A DNA stretch of 64,000 bases, from positions 1-64,000 of the forward strand of contig CAIQQR010000079.1 of assembly GCA_903874055.1 (NCBI GenBank), read 5' to 3'. The stretch is from an uncultured Bacteroidota bacterium (GTDB lineage Bacteria; Bacteroidota; Bacteroidia; Chitinophagales; Chitinophagaceae). Below, one piece after another: positions 53,849 to 62,841 of the stretch (its first letter is position 1; every line of letters starts with the position of its first letter). Made by a program: the position numbers and the translations under genes. A model generated the notes under the pieces. The model was given only the letters and a program-made list of their open reading frames with translations. It was not told the origin of the DNA and did no database searches.

Positions 53849-54790
53849 ATGTTAAAGGGATACTTTCAATACATAGTTTCATTCTCTAAAAAAAGTATTG
53901 GGCTTTTATTATTCCTCATATGCAGTTATGCTATTTATAATCAAGTTTTTTCAAATGACAATTCGATACAATATCAATCTATCTTGCATCAACTCATTTT
54001 TAAAATTCCTTTAAATCAATGGTTTGTTCTCCTTTTATTAATGATCTCAAATTTTTTAATTGAATCTATAAAATGGAGATTGGTAGTATCCTCTAATAAT
54101 TCAATTTCAATTTTAAAAGCGGTAAAAGGAGTATTGGTTGGACAAACCTTTGCATTTTTCACGCCCAATAGAATTGGGGAATACGCAGGCAGAACGCTTT
54201 ATTTAGAAGAAGGGAAAAAGCTAATGGGAGTTTCACAGCTTGCTTGGACTTCGTATGCTCAATTATTAATTACTATTATTATAGGATCAATAGCGCTTGC
54301 TTTGAATATTGGTTATTACAATTCGATTAATGGTAGTTTATTAATTGTAGTGAACATAGTACTTCCCATTATAATCATTCTTTCTGTAAGTTTATTTTTT
54401 TATAAATATGAATGGAAGGGTAGGCTTCATTTTTTAAATATTTTACAAATTGATACCAGGAGTAAGCTTTATTTATTAACCCTATCCTTTTTTAGGTATT
54501 TCATATTTTTATTACAATATGCATGGGTTGCTTATATGTTACAAATGCAAATAGATTTTATTTCTCTTGCCCTTTCAGTCGCAATTTTATTTTTATTTTT
54601 AAGTATTTTACCTACCATTAGTATTACCGAATTGGTGGTTCGAGGACAACTGTTATTATTAATATTAGCACCGTTCTGTCATAATAAAATGATGATAATA
54701 TCACTATCTTCTTTAATATGGAGTGTTAATTTCCTATTACCTTCCATTATTGGTGCTATCTTATTGTTAGGTTATCGTTTAAATCGATAA
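53849..54790 (+). CDS. Flippase-like membrane protein (LPG synthase TM-region family)
   Basis: A 313-residue polytopic membrane protein with seven to eight hydrophobic segments. The FLIESIKWRLVV stretch near residue 65 and GQTFAFFTPNRIGEYAGRTLYL near 95 match the lysylphosphatidylglycerol synthase transmembrane-region family, often called flippase-like. No synthase domain is attached. It is 26 bases upstream of the DUF3108 gene. Lipid-related transport is a guess. Confidence 0.7.
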   Translation: MLKGYFQYIVSFSKKSIGLLLFLICSYAIYNQVFSNDNSIQYQSILHQLIFKIPLNQWFVLLLLMISNFLIESIKWRLVVSSNNSISILKAVKGVLVGQTFAFFTPNRIGEYAGRTLYLEEGKKLMGVSQLAWTSYAQLLITIIIGSIALALNIGYYNSINGSLLIVVNIVLPIIIILSVSLFFYKYEWKGRLHFLNILQIDTRSKLYLLTLSFFRYFIFLLQYAWVAYMLQMQIDFISLALSVAILFLFLSILPTISITELVVRGQLLLLILAPFCHNKMMIISLSSLIWSVNFLLPSIIGAILLLGYRLNR

Positions 54791-54816
54791 TTTTACAAGT
54801 AATTAGTAATCCTCCA

Positions 54817-55617
54817 ATGCAAAGTTTATTTATTTATTTTCTACTGCCATTTTTAAATCTTTTTGTTGTAAAGGATACAGCACTTTGTAATCAATCAAAT
54901 ACCTCTTTTTCACCAGGCGAAAAAATTGAATATACTATTTACTACAATGTAGTGGGTTTATATGTGAATGCGGGTAGCGCAGAATTTACAACAACAGCTT
55001 CCAATTGGAATGGAGCAGATGCCTATACTTTTACTGCATTGGGAAAGTCCAATAGTAAATACGATTGGATTTTTAAAGTGCGCGATAAATATGAAAGTAT
55101 TGTGGATGCACAAAGTTTGTTGCCTTATCAATTTACAAGAAAAATTAACGAAGGCAAATTTCATCAAACAGAATTATTGACTTTTAATCAAAAAGGTAAA
55201 ACAGTTAATACTTCCACTGCAGCAGGTAGTTTTAATACCGCTGAATGTACTTATGATGTTATAAGTGCCATTTATGCTGCGCGAAATATTAATTTCACCA
55301 ATATTCAGATAAACGATAAAGTGTATTTAAACTTTTTTTTAGATAAAGAATTAAATCCATCCTACTTTAAATTTTTGGGTAGAGATGAAATTACAACTCA
55401 GTATGGGAAATTTAAAGTGATTAAATTAGCACCATTATTAGTAAAGGGTACTGTTTTTAACGGGGGTGAAAAAATGATAGTATGGGTGACCGATGATGAA
55501 AATCACATTCCTGTTCGTATTGAAACACCAATAGTAGTAGGAAGCATTAAGGTTGATATGGTGGGGTATCAAAATCTAAGACATCCCTTATCTGCACTTA
55601 TTAATGTTAATGATTAA
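54817..55617 (+). CDS. DUF3108 family secreted protein
   Basis: A 266-residue protein with an N-terminal hydrophobic signal (about 1-17) and a beta-rich DUF3108 domain: SPGEKIEYTIYYNVVGLYVNAGSAEF near residue 32, YDVISAIYAARNI and MIVWVTDDENHIPVRIETPI. Members are secreted or periplasmic proteins of unknown function. Its last 11 bases overlap the 3' end of the opposing metallo-hydrolase gene. Confidence 0.8.
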   Translation: MQSLFIYFLLPFLNLFVVKDTALCNQSNTSFSPGEKIEYTIYYNVVGLYVNAGSAEFTTTASNWNGADAYTFTALGKSNSKYDWIFKVRDKYESIVDAQSLLPYQFTRKINEGKFHQTELLTFNQKGKTVNTSTAAGSFNTAECTYDVISAIYAARNINFTNIQINDKVYLNFFLDKELNPSYFKFLGRDEITTQYGKFKVIKLAPLLVKGTVFNGGEKMIVWVTDDENHIPVRIETPIVVGSIKVDMVGYQNLRHPLSALINVND

Positions 55618-56479
55618 GTAAGCTGTTTAATGTAAAACTATCTTTTGCTCTAATTCCTTTTTCAGTTAACTGTAAATTACAGCATTCGTTTACTGCATCA
55701 TGCTCAAAAAATAGGGTATAATTTTTTTGCAAAGCTTCTTTCAAAAATAATTCCTTTTCATTCAATGTCACAAGTGGCTGCATATCATAACCCATTACAT
55801 ATGGAATGGGAATATGTCCAATACTTGGTAGTAAATCTGCCATGAAAACAATACATTGATTATGATATTCAATTTTAGGCAAGAGCATTCCTTCGGTATG
55901 ACCATTTACGACTATACAAGAAATATGTTCGCTAAAATGAATTTCTTGCAGACTATCATTGCTCTGATATGCAGGGATACTTATTAATTTTAATTGACCG
56001 CTCTCTTTAATAGGAATAATATTTTCTTTTAAAAAGGAAGCCTTTTCTCTTTTATTTGGATGCATAGCTAAGTCCCATTGAGACTCACTTATCCAATAAG
56101 TTGCATTCGGAAATACTGTAACCAATTTATTATTCTTTTGCTCAATTGCTCCGCCAACATGATCAAAATGTAAATGCGTTAGTAATACATCAGTAATTTC
56201 ATGGACGCTAATATTTAATTTTAATAATGCATCCTGCAAGTTATGTGTATTGCTAGGGTGGTAGTGACTAAAAAATTTTTCATCTTGCTTGTCACCCATC
56301 CCAGTATCTATTAAAATTTTTCTATCCCCATCAACTATTAACATACATCGCAAAGCCCAAGTGCATAAATTATTTTCATCAGCAGGATTCAACTTATTCC
56401 AAATAGATTTTGGTACTACTCCAAACATGGCACCTCCATCTAGTTTAAAATTACCGGTATTAATACTATGCAGTTGCAT
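55607..56479 (-). CDS. MBL-fold metallo-hydrolase
   Basis: A 290-residue metallo-beta-lactamase-fold enzyme with the zinc motif THLHFDHVGG near residue 112, a histidine at VVNGHTEGM near 195 and FFEHD near 260. There is no signal peptide, so it is cytosolic. It may act on a lactone or thioester, but the substrate is not readable. Its ATG lies 14 bases inside the end of the upstream transporter gene. Confidence 0.88.
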   Translation of the reverse strand: MQLHSINTGNFKLDGGAMFGVVPKSIWNKLNPADENNLCTWALRCMLIVDGDRKILIDTGMGDKQDEKFFSHYHPSNTHNLQDALLKLNISVHEITDVLLTHLHFDHVGGAIEQKNNKLVTVFPNATYWISESQWDLAMHPNKREKASFLKENIIPIKESGQLKLISIPAYQSNDSLQEIHFSEHISCIVVNGHTEGMLLPKIEYHNQCIVFMADLLPSIGHIPIPYVMGYDMQPLVTLNEKELFLKEALQKNYTLFFEHDAVNECCNLQLTEKGIRAKDSFTLNSLLNH

Positions 56480-57773
56480 TTTTGTCTAATTTTGATGTTC
56501 GGTATAATAAAATAAATCCTATCACAAAAAATATTCCTAGGGCTAATACCGAATTACGTTGTGAGCCTGTTAATTCATTAATAAATCCAAAACTAAACAT
56601 ACCAATTACGATAGCAATTTTTTCCGTTACATCAAAAAAGCTAAAATAACTTGTAGTGTCATGTGTTTCGGGCATTAATTTGGAATAGGTACTTCTACTA
56701 ACCGATTGTATCCCACCCATTACAAATCCCACAACAACTGCAAGTGTATAAAATGGAATGATACTGTTTCTAGGTAAATAATAACCCATTACACAACCTG
56801 CAATCCAAATTAGCACAGCAACCATTAGGGTATTAAAATTACCCCATTTGCTCGCAAGCCTTGCCATTAAGTTGGCGCCAGGTATGGCTACAATTTGTAT
56901 GATTAAAATGGCTAAAATTAAGTTTGTGGTAGGTATATTTAATTCACTTTTACCATATAAAGTAGCAGCGAGCATCACGGTTTGCACCCCCATATTGTAA
57001 AAGAAAAAGGCGGTTAAAAACCTTTTTAGTGTTGGAAGGTTTTTTAACTCAATCCATACTTTGATCAATTCCTTATATCCTTGGGTAATTAATTTATTTT
57101 TATGTGGGCCTTTTACTCCAGTTCCATTTGGTAATCTTCCAATAGCAAACCAACCAAAAGCCATCCACCAAATACCCACTAATAAAAAGGAAATTTGAGA
57201 AGCTTTACCAACTGTGATACCAAATAATTCAGGTTTTAGCACAAATACAAAACAAATTAGCTGTAATAAAACCGATCCAATATAGCCCATCATAAAACCT
57301 TTAGCACTAATGCGGTCCCTGTCCTCGGGTGCAGCAATTTCGGGTAAGTAAGAATTGTAAAATACCAAACTGCTCCAAAATCCCACACAGGCAATGATTA
57401 CAGAAATTAGCCCTCCTATAATATGGTTTGAATCAAAAAAATAAAGAGAGGCACAAGCCAAACTCCCCATAGTACAAAAAAACTGTAAGAATTGTTTCTT
57501 ATTTCCACGATAATCAGCAATGGAAGAAAGTATTGGCGACATGATAGCAACAATGATAAAGGCAAAGCCTAAGATATAATTGTATAAGGAGGTGTTAGAA
57601 AATTCATAACTACCTATTTTAATTTTATCAATAATGGTGTTTTCATTACCATCCCCCGTAACTGCTTCGTAATAAGCAGGGAATATAGTGGAGGTAATCA
57701 CTAAATTATATACGCTGTTGGCCCAGTCATACATAGCCCAGCCATTAATTACTTTTTTGGGTGCTGTCTGCAT
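56466..57773 (-). CDS. UMF1 family MFS transporter
   Basis: A 435-residue transporter with about twelve membrane segments. The start INGWAMYDWANSVYNLVITSTIFPAYY is the hallmark of the UMF1 (Atg22-like) group, and YLPEIAAPEDRDRISAKGFMMGY near 160 and GGIQSVSRSTYSKLMPE near 355 agree. A 14-base inverted repeat lies immediately upstream. It overlaps the downstream metallo-hydrolase gene by 14 bases, so the pair is translationally coupled. Confidence 0.9.
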   Translation of the reverse strand: MQTAPKKVINGWAMYDWANSVYNLVITSTIFPAYYEAVTGDGNENTIIDKIKIGSYEFSNTSLYNYILGFAFIIVAIMSPILSSIADYRGNKKQFLQFFCTMGSLACASLYFFDSNHIIGGLISVIIACVGFWSSLVFYNSYLPEIAAPEDRDRISAKGFMMGYIGSVLLQLICFVFVLKPELFGITVGKASQISFLLVGIWWMAFGWFAIGRLPNGTGVKGPHKNKLITQGYKELIKVWIELKNLPTLKRFLTAFFFYNMGVQTVMLAATLYGKSELNIPTTNLILAILIIQIVAIPGANLMARLASKWGNFNTLMVAVLIWIAGCVMGYYLPRNSIIPFYTLAVVVGFVMGGIQSVSRSTYSKLMPETHDTTSYFSFFDVTEKIAIVIGMFSFGFINELTGSQRNSVLALGIFFVIGFILLYRTSKLDKNATA

Positions 57774-57775
57774 TA

Positions 57776-57811
57776 CTAATTATTTGTATCACTAAATATA
57801 CAAATAATTAG
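57776..57811. promoter_or_regulatory. 14-base perfect inverted repeat upstream of the UMF1 transporter
   Basis: CTAATTATTTGTAT (57776-57789) and ATACAAATAATTAG (57798-57811) are perfect arms with an 8-base spacer. The spacer region on the reverse strand contains TATATTTA, a one-mismatch -7 box, so the repeat brackets the likely promoter. It is best explained as an operator, less likely as an mRNA hairpin. Confidence 0.6.
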
Positions 57812-57864
57812 ATTGTCAAATAGACTCTAAAAAATATTGTTAGTTATTCTTGAGTGATTTGTTA

Positions 57865-58665
57865 TTATGGTACAATCACCTTTGCAAACAATAAAGCTAA
57901 TATGGTGATTCCCAATAAAATTCGGTACCATCCAAATAAGGCGAATCCCTTTTTTTGAATAAAATTGATAAAAAATCTAATACTTAAAAGCGCTACAATA
58001 AATGCTATAGCACTACCTATTAATAAAATAAATAAGTTGTCCTGAGAAAACACTTCCTTGTGCTCTTTGTAAACATCTAAAGTACTTTTAGCAGATGCTG
58101 CTAACATAGTAGGAACTGCTAAAAAAAAGGAAAATTCTGCAGCAGTTTTTTTAGTTAATTTTTGACTCATACCTCCAACAATGGTTGCTGCACTTCGGCT
58201 TAAACCTGGGAATAAAATAGATAATACTTGAAAACAACCTACTATGAATGATTTTTTATAGCTCATTTCCTGTGACTCATTTTCATTGTTGCTAAAAAGC
58301 TTGTCGATATAAAGTAAAACCACTCCTCCTGCAACCATCACCATAGCAATGATCCATAAATTACCCAATACACTATCAATGTGTTTTTTTAATAAAGCAC
58401 CAAATACCAATGCAGGTATTACTGCAACAATTAACTTCAAATAAAAACTATAATGTTTGAAGTCAAAAAACTTTTTGTAGTAAACTACCACAACCGATGC
58501 AATGGCTGCTAATTGAATCACGATTTCAAATAAATTCACAAATGGATCCTCGGGGTTGATGCCTAAAAATGGATTTGCAAACTTCATGTGTGCCGTACTT
58601 GAAATAGGTAAAAACTCGGTAATACCTTCTACAATAGCAATGATAATAGATTGAATAGTGTTCAT
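57865..58665 (-). CDS. uppP: Undecaprenyl-diphosphatase
   Basis: Recycles the C55 lipid carrier for peptidoglycan synthesis (BacA family). The 266-residue membrane protein has EGITEFLPISSTAHM near the N-terminus and the second motif LFPGLSRSAATIVGG near 155, plus about eight membrane helices. It is separated from the upstream DUF3098 gene by a terminator hairpin. Confidence 0.95.
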   Translation of the reverse strand: MNTIQSIIIAIVEGITEFLPISSTAHMKFANPFLGINPEDPFVNLFEIVIQLAAIASVVVVYYKKFFDFKHYSFYLKLIVAVIPALVFGALLKKHIDSVLGNLWIIAMVMVAGGVVLLYIDKLFSNNENESQEMSYKKSFIVGCFQVLSILFPGLSRSAATIVGGMSQKLTKKTAAEFSFFLAVPTMLAASAKSTLDVYKEHKEVFSQDNLFILLIGSAIAFIVALLSIRFFINFIQKKGFALFGWYRILLGITILALLFAKVIVP

Positions 58666-58683
58666 TGAAAAAGTTTATTTATT

Positions 58684-58711
58684 AAAAAAGCGATGAGCTA
58701 TTCATCGCTTT
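58684..58711 (-). terminator. Terminator after ftsX-DUF3098
   Basis: AAAGCGATGA (58687-58696) pairs perfectly with TCATCGCTTT (58702-58711) around a 5-base loop. On the reverse strand a run of six T follows. It lies between the DUF3098 stop and the uppP start. Confidence 0.8.
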
Positions 58712-58730
58712 AGTTTATTTTAATGTTAAA

Positions 58731-58970
58731 TTATGATTTTTTGAAGATGGCGAAAATTTCTACAATGAATCCTGCAATAATTACAATGGGAGCCAATGTG
58801 ATACGACGAAAACCATACACTTCATTTACATTAAAAACGTTTGGGTCTGCACTTTTCCCGCCCGACATTAAAAGCATGCCAATTAATATTAAACCTGCGC
58901 CAATTAACATCCAGATATAATTTGATTTTCCGAAGAATGCTAATGACTTATTGTTGTTGTTCTGACTCAT
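58731..58970 (-). CDS. DUF3098 family small membrane protein
   Basis: A 79-residue protein with two hydrophobic segments (about 18-36 and 55-74) and the conserved FGKSNYIWMLIGAGLILIGMLL pattern of DUF3098, in front of a GGKSADPN loop. It lies 39 bases downstream of ftsX, a common Bacteroidota arrangement. Function unknown; a divisome link is suggested only by position. Confidence 0.85.
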   Translation of the reverse strand: MSQNNNNKSLAFFGKSNYIWMLIGAGLILIGMLLMSGGKSADPNVFNVNEVYGFRRITLAPIVIIAGFIVEIFAIFKKS

Positions 58971-59009
58971 ATTCTTTTATTTGAAAATTAAATGTACTAA
59001 TAAATGTGG

Positions 59010-59885
59010 TTAGTATAATTCGTCTAGTTTCATTTTTAAATATTTTAACACACTGCGGTAGGTACTTAAAACCGAAATGCCTACTCCAAGTACAATGAGC
59101 CCGCCAAATAACATTACACTGGTGCTAATACCTTGTAAAGTGCTGATTTGTGGAAATTGACTTGTTGCCCATTCGATCAATCCAAATAATAAAAATATGG
59201 CAATAAAGGCACTTATTAATCCATTTAACAATGCACGAATTAGCAATGGTTTTGAAATAAAACTTCGGGTAGCACCCACCATTTGCATGGTCTTAATTAA
59301 AAAGCGATTGCTAAACATTGCCAAACGAATTGTAGTATCAATACTTACGATAACTATTATACAAAGAATGATAGATAATACTAAAAAGATAAGTCCAATT
59401 TTTGTAGCTCTTTCATTTAGGTTTGTTACCAAACTTTTTGGGTAAGAAATATCAGCCACTTCGTTTTTAAAATTTTGCTCAATGGCTGTACTAATTTTGG
59501 TTAAGCTATCTACATTCACGTAGTTTGCTTTTGCAAAAAAATCAACACTTTCTGGCAATGGGTTTACTTCTAAAATTTTGCCCCAATCCTCATTATTTTC
59601 CTTATTCCAAATAGCTTTTGCCTTTTCCTTGTTCACATATTCAACATTTTTAGCGTAGGGTTGGCTTGAAATAAACTGTTGAATATTGCCAATGGTATTT
59701 TTATCGGCTGTTCTTAAATAAACACTAATTCGGATATCTTCTTTAAAATTATCGCCAATGGACTGTAAATTCAAGAATAACCAGCCCATAATGCCCATAA
59801 TAAATAAAACAATGGCTACCCCCACAATACTATAAATATAGTTGGGTTTACTGCGTTTTAGAGAGCCTGATCCATTAACTGCCAT
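59010..59885 (-). CDS. ftsX: Cell division protein FtsX
   Basis: Permease-like partner of FtsE in septal peptidoglycan hydrolase control, 291 residues. One N-terminal membrane helix (about 17-38), an extracellular domain (about 50-160), then three helices (about 170-190, 215-240 and 262-280). NRFLIKTMQMVGATRSFI near 195 is the FtsX signature region. ftsE is not adjacent. A TACATTTG box lies 28 bases upstream. Confidence 0.92.
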   Translation of the reverse strand: MAVNGSGSLKRSKPNYIYSIVGVAIVLFIMGIMGWLFLNLQSIGDNFKEDIRISVYLRTADKNTIGNIQQFISSQPYAKNVEYVNKEKAKAIWNKENNEDWGKILEVNPLPESVDFFAKANYVNVDSLTKISTAIEQNFKNEVADISYPKSLVTNLNERATKIGLIFLVLSIILCIIVIVSIDTTIRLAMFSNRFLIKTMQMVGATRSFISKPLLIRALLNGLISAFIAIFLLFGLIEWATSQFPQISTLQGISTSVMLFGGLIVLGVGISVLSTYRSVLKYLKMKLDELY

Positions 59886-59912
59886 AGCATTAAAATTTTA
59901 TTTGTTCGCTTT

Positions 59913-59951
59913 GCAAATGTACGGTTTTGAACGCTAATGGCTTACATTTGC
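59913..59951. promoter_or_regulatory. Inverted pair of -7 boxes between ftsX and leuS
   Basis: GCAAATGTA (59913-59921) and TACATTTGC (59943-59951) are perfect inverted repeats. Each arm holds a TACATTTG box, one facing ftsX and one facing leuS (whose ATG is 98 bases on). This resembles the uvrC/DUF2721 arrangement with wider spacing. Confidence 0.5.
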
Positions 59952-60048
59952 ATAGGTCGAATTATGCCTAATTTATCCATAAAAAGGGGTAAAATGGGTA
60001 GGGCAACATGAAAACTTAATAATTATAGATTCTTTAAGCAGTATAATA

Positions 60049-62799
60049 ATGGAATATCAATTTAGTAGTATCGAAAAAAAGTGGCAGGAAGCCTGGAAAA
60101 CGAAGAAGGCGTATCAGGTGAGTAATGACAGTTCAAAGCCAAAATGTTATGTATTAGATATGTTTCCTTATCCAAGTGGAGCTGGTTTGCATGTGGGTCA
60201 TCCTTTGGGTTATATCGCGTCAGATATTTATAGTCGTTTTAAAAGATTAAAAGGGTTTAATGTTTTGCATCCAATGGGCTATGATGCATTTGGTTTACCT
60301 GCGGAACAATACGCTATTGAGCATGGGGTGCATCCTGCAAAAAGTACACATGGTAATATTGATAATTTTAGAAAGCAATTAGACAATATTGGCTTTAGTT
60401 ATGATTGGGATAGAGAAGTAAGGACGTGTAATGCAAATTATTACAAATGGACGCAGTGGATTTTCTTGCAATTGTTTAATAGTTACTACGATCGTGGTGC
60501 TAAAAAAGCAAAACCAATTGCTGACTTAATTGCTGTTTTTGAAAAAGAAGGAAATACAGATAAAGTTTGCCCTGGAGATGCTAAAATACAGTTTGATGCT
60601 GCTACTTGGAAAAATTATTCTGAAAAAGAACAGCAATCTATTTTAATGAACTATCGCTTGGCATTTTGTGGCTATGGCGAAGTGAATTGGTGTGAAGCAT
60701 TAGGCACTGTATTGGCAAATGATGAAGTGATCAATGGATTTAGTGAAAGAGGCGGTCATCCTGTAGAAAAGAAAAAATTAAGACAATGGTATTTGCGTAT
60801 TACAGAATATGCCGATCGATTATTGTCCGGGTTAGATACCATTCAATTTAGTGATGCCATGAAGGAAATGCAATCCAATTGGATTGGCAAAAGTTATGGC
60901 GCGGAAATTGATTTTGCCATAAGTGGTCATGACGCTAGTTTAAGAGTGTACACCACACGTCCAGATACCGTTTTTGGTGTGGATTTTATGGTAGTAGCAC
61001 CCGAGCATGCTTTGATTGAAAGTATTACTCCTGCTTCGCATAAAGCAGCAGTGGAAGAATATATTGCTTATGTAAAAAGTAGAAGCGAACGTGAGCGTAT
61101 GGCGGAGAAAAAAATTACGGGATGTTTTACGGGGGCGTATGTAGTGAATCCTTTTAATCAACAATTAATTCCAATTTGGATTTCTGAATATGTATTAGCA
61201 GGATATGGTACGGGTGCGATTATGGCTGTTCCATGTGGAGATGATCGTGACTTTAAATTTGCTCAACATTTTAATATTCCTATTACCAATATTATTGGTG
61301 ACGCATTTGATGGCAAGGAAGCAAATCCAACTAAGGAAGCTAAACTAACCAATAGTGATTTCTTAAATGGGGTGGTACAAAAAGAAGCCATCGCCATAGT
61401 GAATGAAAAAATAGAGGAGATGGGTATTGGTCAGCGCAAAGTAAATTACAGAATGCGTGACGCCGCATTTAGCAGACAAAGATATTGGGGAGAACCTTTC
61501 CCCATTAAATGGATTGATGGGGTTGCTTATCCATTATCAGAAAATGAATTGCCGTTATTGTTGCCTGATGTAGATAATTACGGACCAGGTCCAGAGGGCG
61601 AAGGACCACTAGCTAATATTGAATCTTGGAAAGCAGAAAATTACGAGACCAATACCATGCCTGGATATGCAGGAAGTAGCTGGTATTTTTTACGTTATAT
61701 GGATTCTAATAACGATACTGAATTTTGTAGTCGTAAAGCAAGTGATTATTGGGGGCAGGTAGATTTATACATTGGTGGAACCGAACATGCAGTGGGACAC
61801 TTATTGTATAGCCGTATGTGGACCAAAGCTTTATATGATTTAGGACATATTGGTTTTGATGAGCCTTTCAAAAAATTATTAAACCAAGGAATGATTCAAG
61901 GCAGTTCTCGTTTTGTATATCGCAAAAGAGGAACGCATACATTTGTTTCAGCTGGATTAGTTGGTGCATTTGAAGTAGATCAATTGCATGTAGATGTAAA
62001 TATAGTGGATGGAGTTGAATTAGACACTGCTGCTTTTAAAAAATGGAAGCCTGATTATGTCAATGCTGAATTTATTTTAGAGGATGGCAAATATATATGT
62101 GGAGTAGAAGTAGAAAAAATGTCTAAGTCAAAATTTAATACGGTGAATCCTGATGACTTAGTACAAAAATATGGTGCAGATACTTTTAGAATGTATGAAA
62201 TGTTCTTAGGACCCGTAGAGCAAAGTAAACCATGGGATACCAAGGGTATCGAAGGAGTACACCGTTTTATTAAAAAGTTCTGGAGATTATGTTTTGATGA
62301 AATGAAAGGAAAAGTTTGGGTAGATGAGGCTCCAACTGCCCAAGAATTAAAAATATTGCATAAGACAATTAAAAAAATTGAGGAGGATACAGAGCGGTAT
62401 AGTTTTAATACTGCCATTAGTACTTTCATGATTTGTATTAATGAATTGTTTGATGCAGGTTGTCATAAAAAAGCAATATTAGAACAAGTGCTTATTTTGA
62501 TTACCCCTTACGCACCACATTTTGCTGAAGAATTATGGAGTGCATTGGGTAATGAGGGTTTAATCATTGATGCTTCTTATCCTGTTTTTGATCCACAATA
62601 CGTTTTAGAAACAGCTAAAGAATATCCAGTTAGCATTAATGGTAAAGTAAGAACTAATATTTCCATAGCACTTGATGCTACTGAAGAGCAAGTGAAAGAA
62701 ATTGTATTATCAAACGCAGCCATTCAAAAATGGATAGAAGATAAGCCAATTAAGAAATTCATTTTTGTAAAAGGTAAAATGATTAACGTAGTAGTGTAA
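60049..62799 (+). CDS. leuS: Leucyl-tRNA synthetase
   Basis: Class I aminoacyl-tRNA synthetase, 916 residues. HIGH motif in PYPSGAGLHVGHPLGY (about 38-53), CP1 editing domain with TTRPDTVFGVDFMV near 305, WYFLRYMD near 545, a KMSKSK loop near 690, and a C-terminal anticodon and Leu-specific domain. An inserted segment around residues 155-190 (AKPIADLIAVFEKEG) is seen in Bacteroidota enzymes. Confidence 0.97.
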   Translation: MEYQFSSIEKKWQEAWKTKKAYQVSNDSSKPKCYVLDMFPYPSGAGLHVGHPLGYIASDIYSRFKRLKGFNVLHPMGYDAFGLPAEQYAIEHGVHPAKSTHGNIDNFRKQLDNIGFSYDWDREVRTCNANYYKWTQWIFLQLFNSYYDRGAKKAKPIADLIAVFEKEGNTDKVCPGDAKIQFDAATWKNYSEKEQQSILMNYRLAFCGYGEVNWCEALGTVLANDEVINGFSERGGHPVEKKKLRQWYLRITEYADRLLSGLDTIQFSDAMKEMQSNWIGKSYGAEIDFAISGHDASLRVYTTRPDTVFGVDFMVVAPEHALIESITPASHKAAVEEYIAYVKSRSERERMAEKKITGCFTGAYVVNPFNQQLIPIWISEYVLAGYGTGAIMAVPCGDDRDFKFAQHFNIPITNIIGDAFDGKEANPTKEAKLTNSDFLNGVVQKEAIAIVNEKIEEMGIGQRKVNYRMRDAAFSRQRYWGEPFPIKWIDGVAYPLSENELPLLLPDVDNYGPGPEGEGPLANIESWKAENYETNTMPGYAGSSWYFLRYMDSNNDTEFCSRKASDYWGQVDLYIGGTEHAVGHLLYSRMWTKALYDLGHIGFDEPFKKLLNQGMIQGSSRFVYRKRGTHTFVSAGLVGAFEVDQLHVDVNIVDGVELDTAAFKKWKPDYVNAEFILEDGKYICGVEVEKMSKSKFNTVNPDDLVQKYGADTFRMYEMFLGPVEQSKPWDTKGIEGVHRFIKKFWRLCFDEMKGKVWVDEAPTAQELKILHKTIKKIEEDTERYSFNTAISTFMICINELFDAGCHKKAILEQVLILITPYAPHFAEELWSALGNEGLIIDASYPVFDPQYVLETAKEYPVSINGKVRTNISIALDATEEQVKEIVLSNAAIQKWIEDKPIKKFIFVKGKMINVVV

Positions 62800-62841
62800 A
62801 CCATAATAAAATATTAAATTCAACTTTTTAAAATAAGCCAT

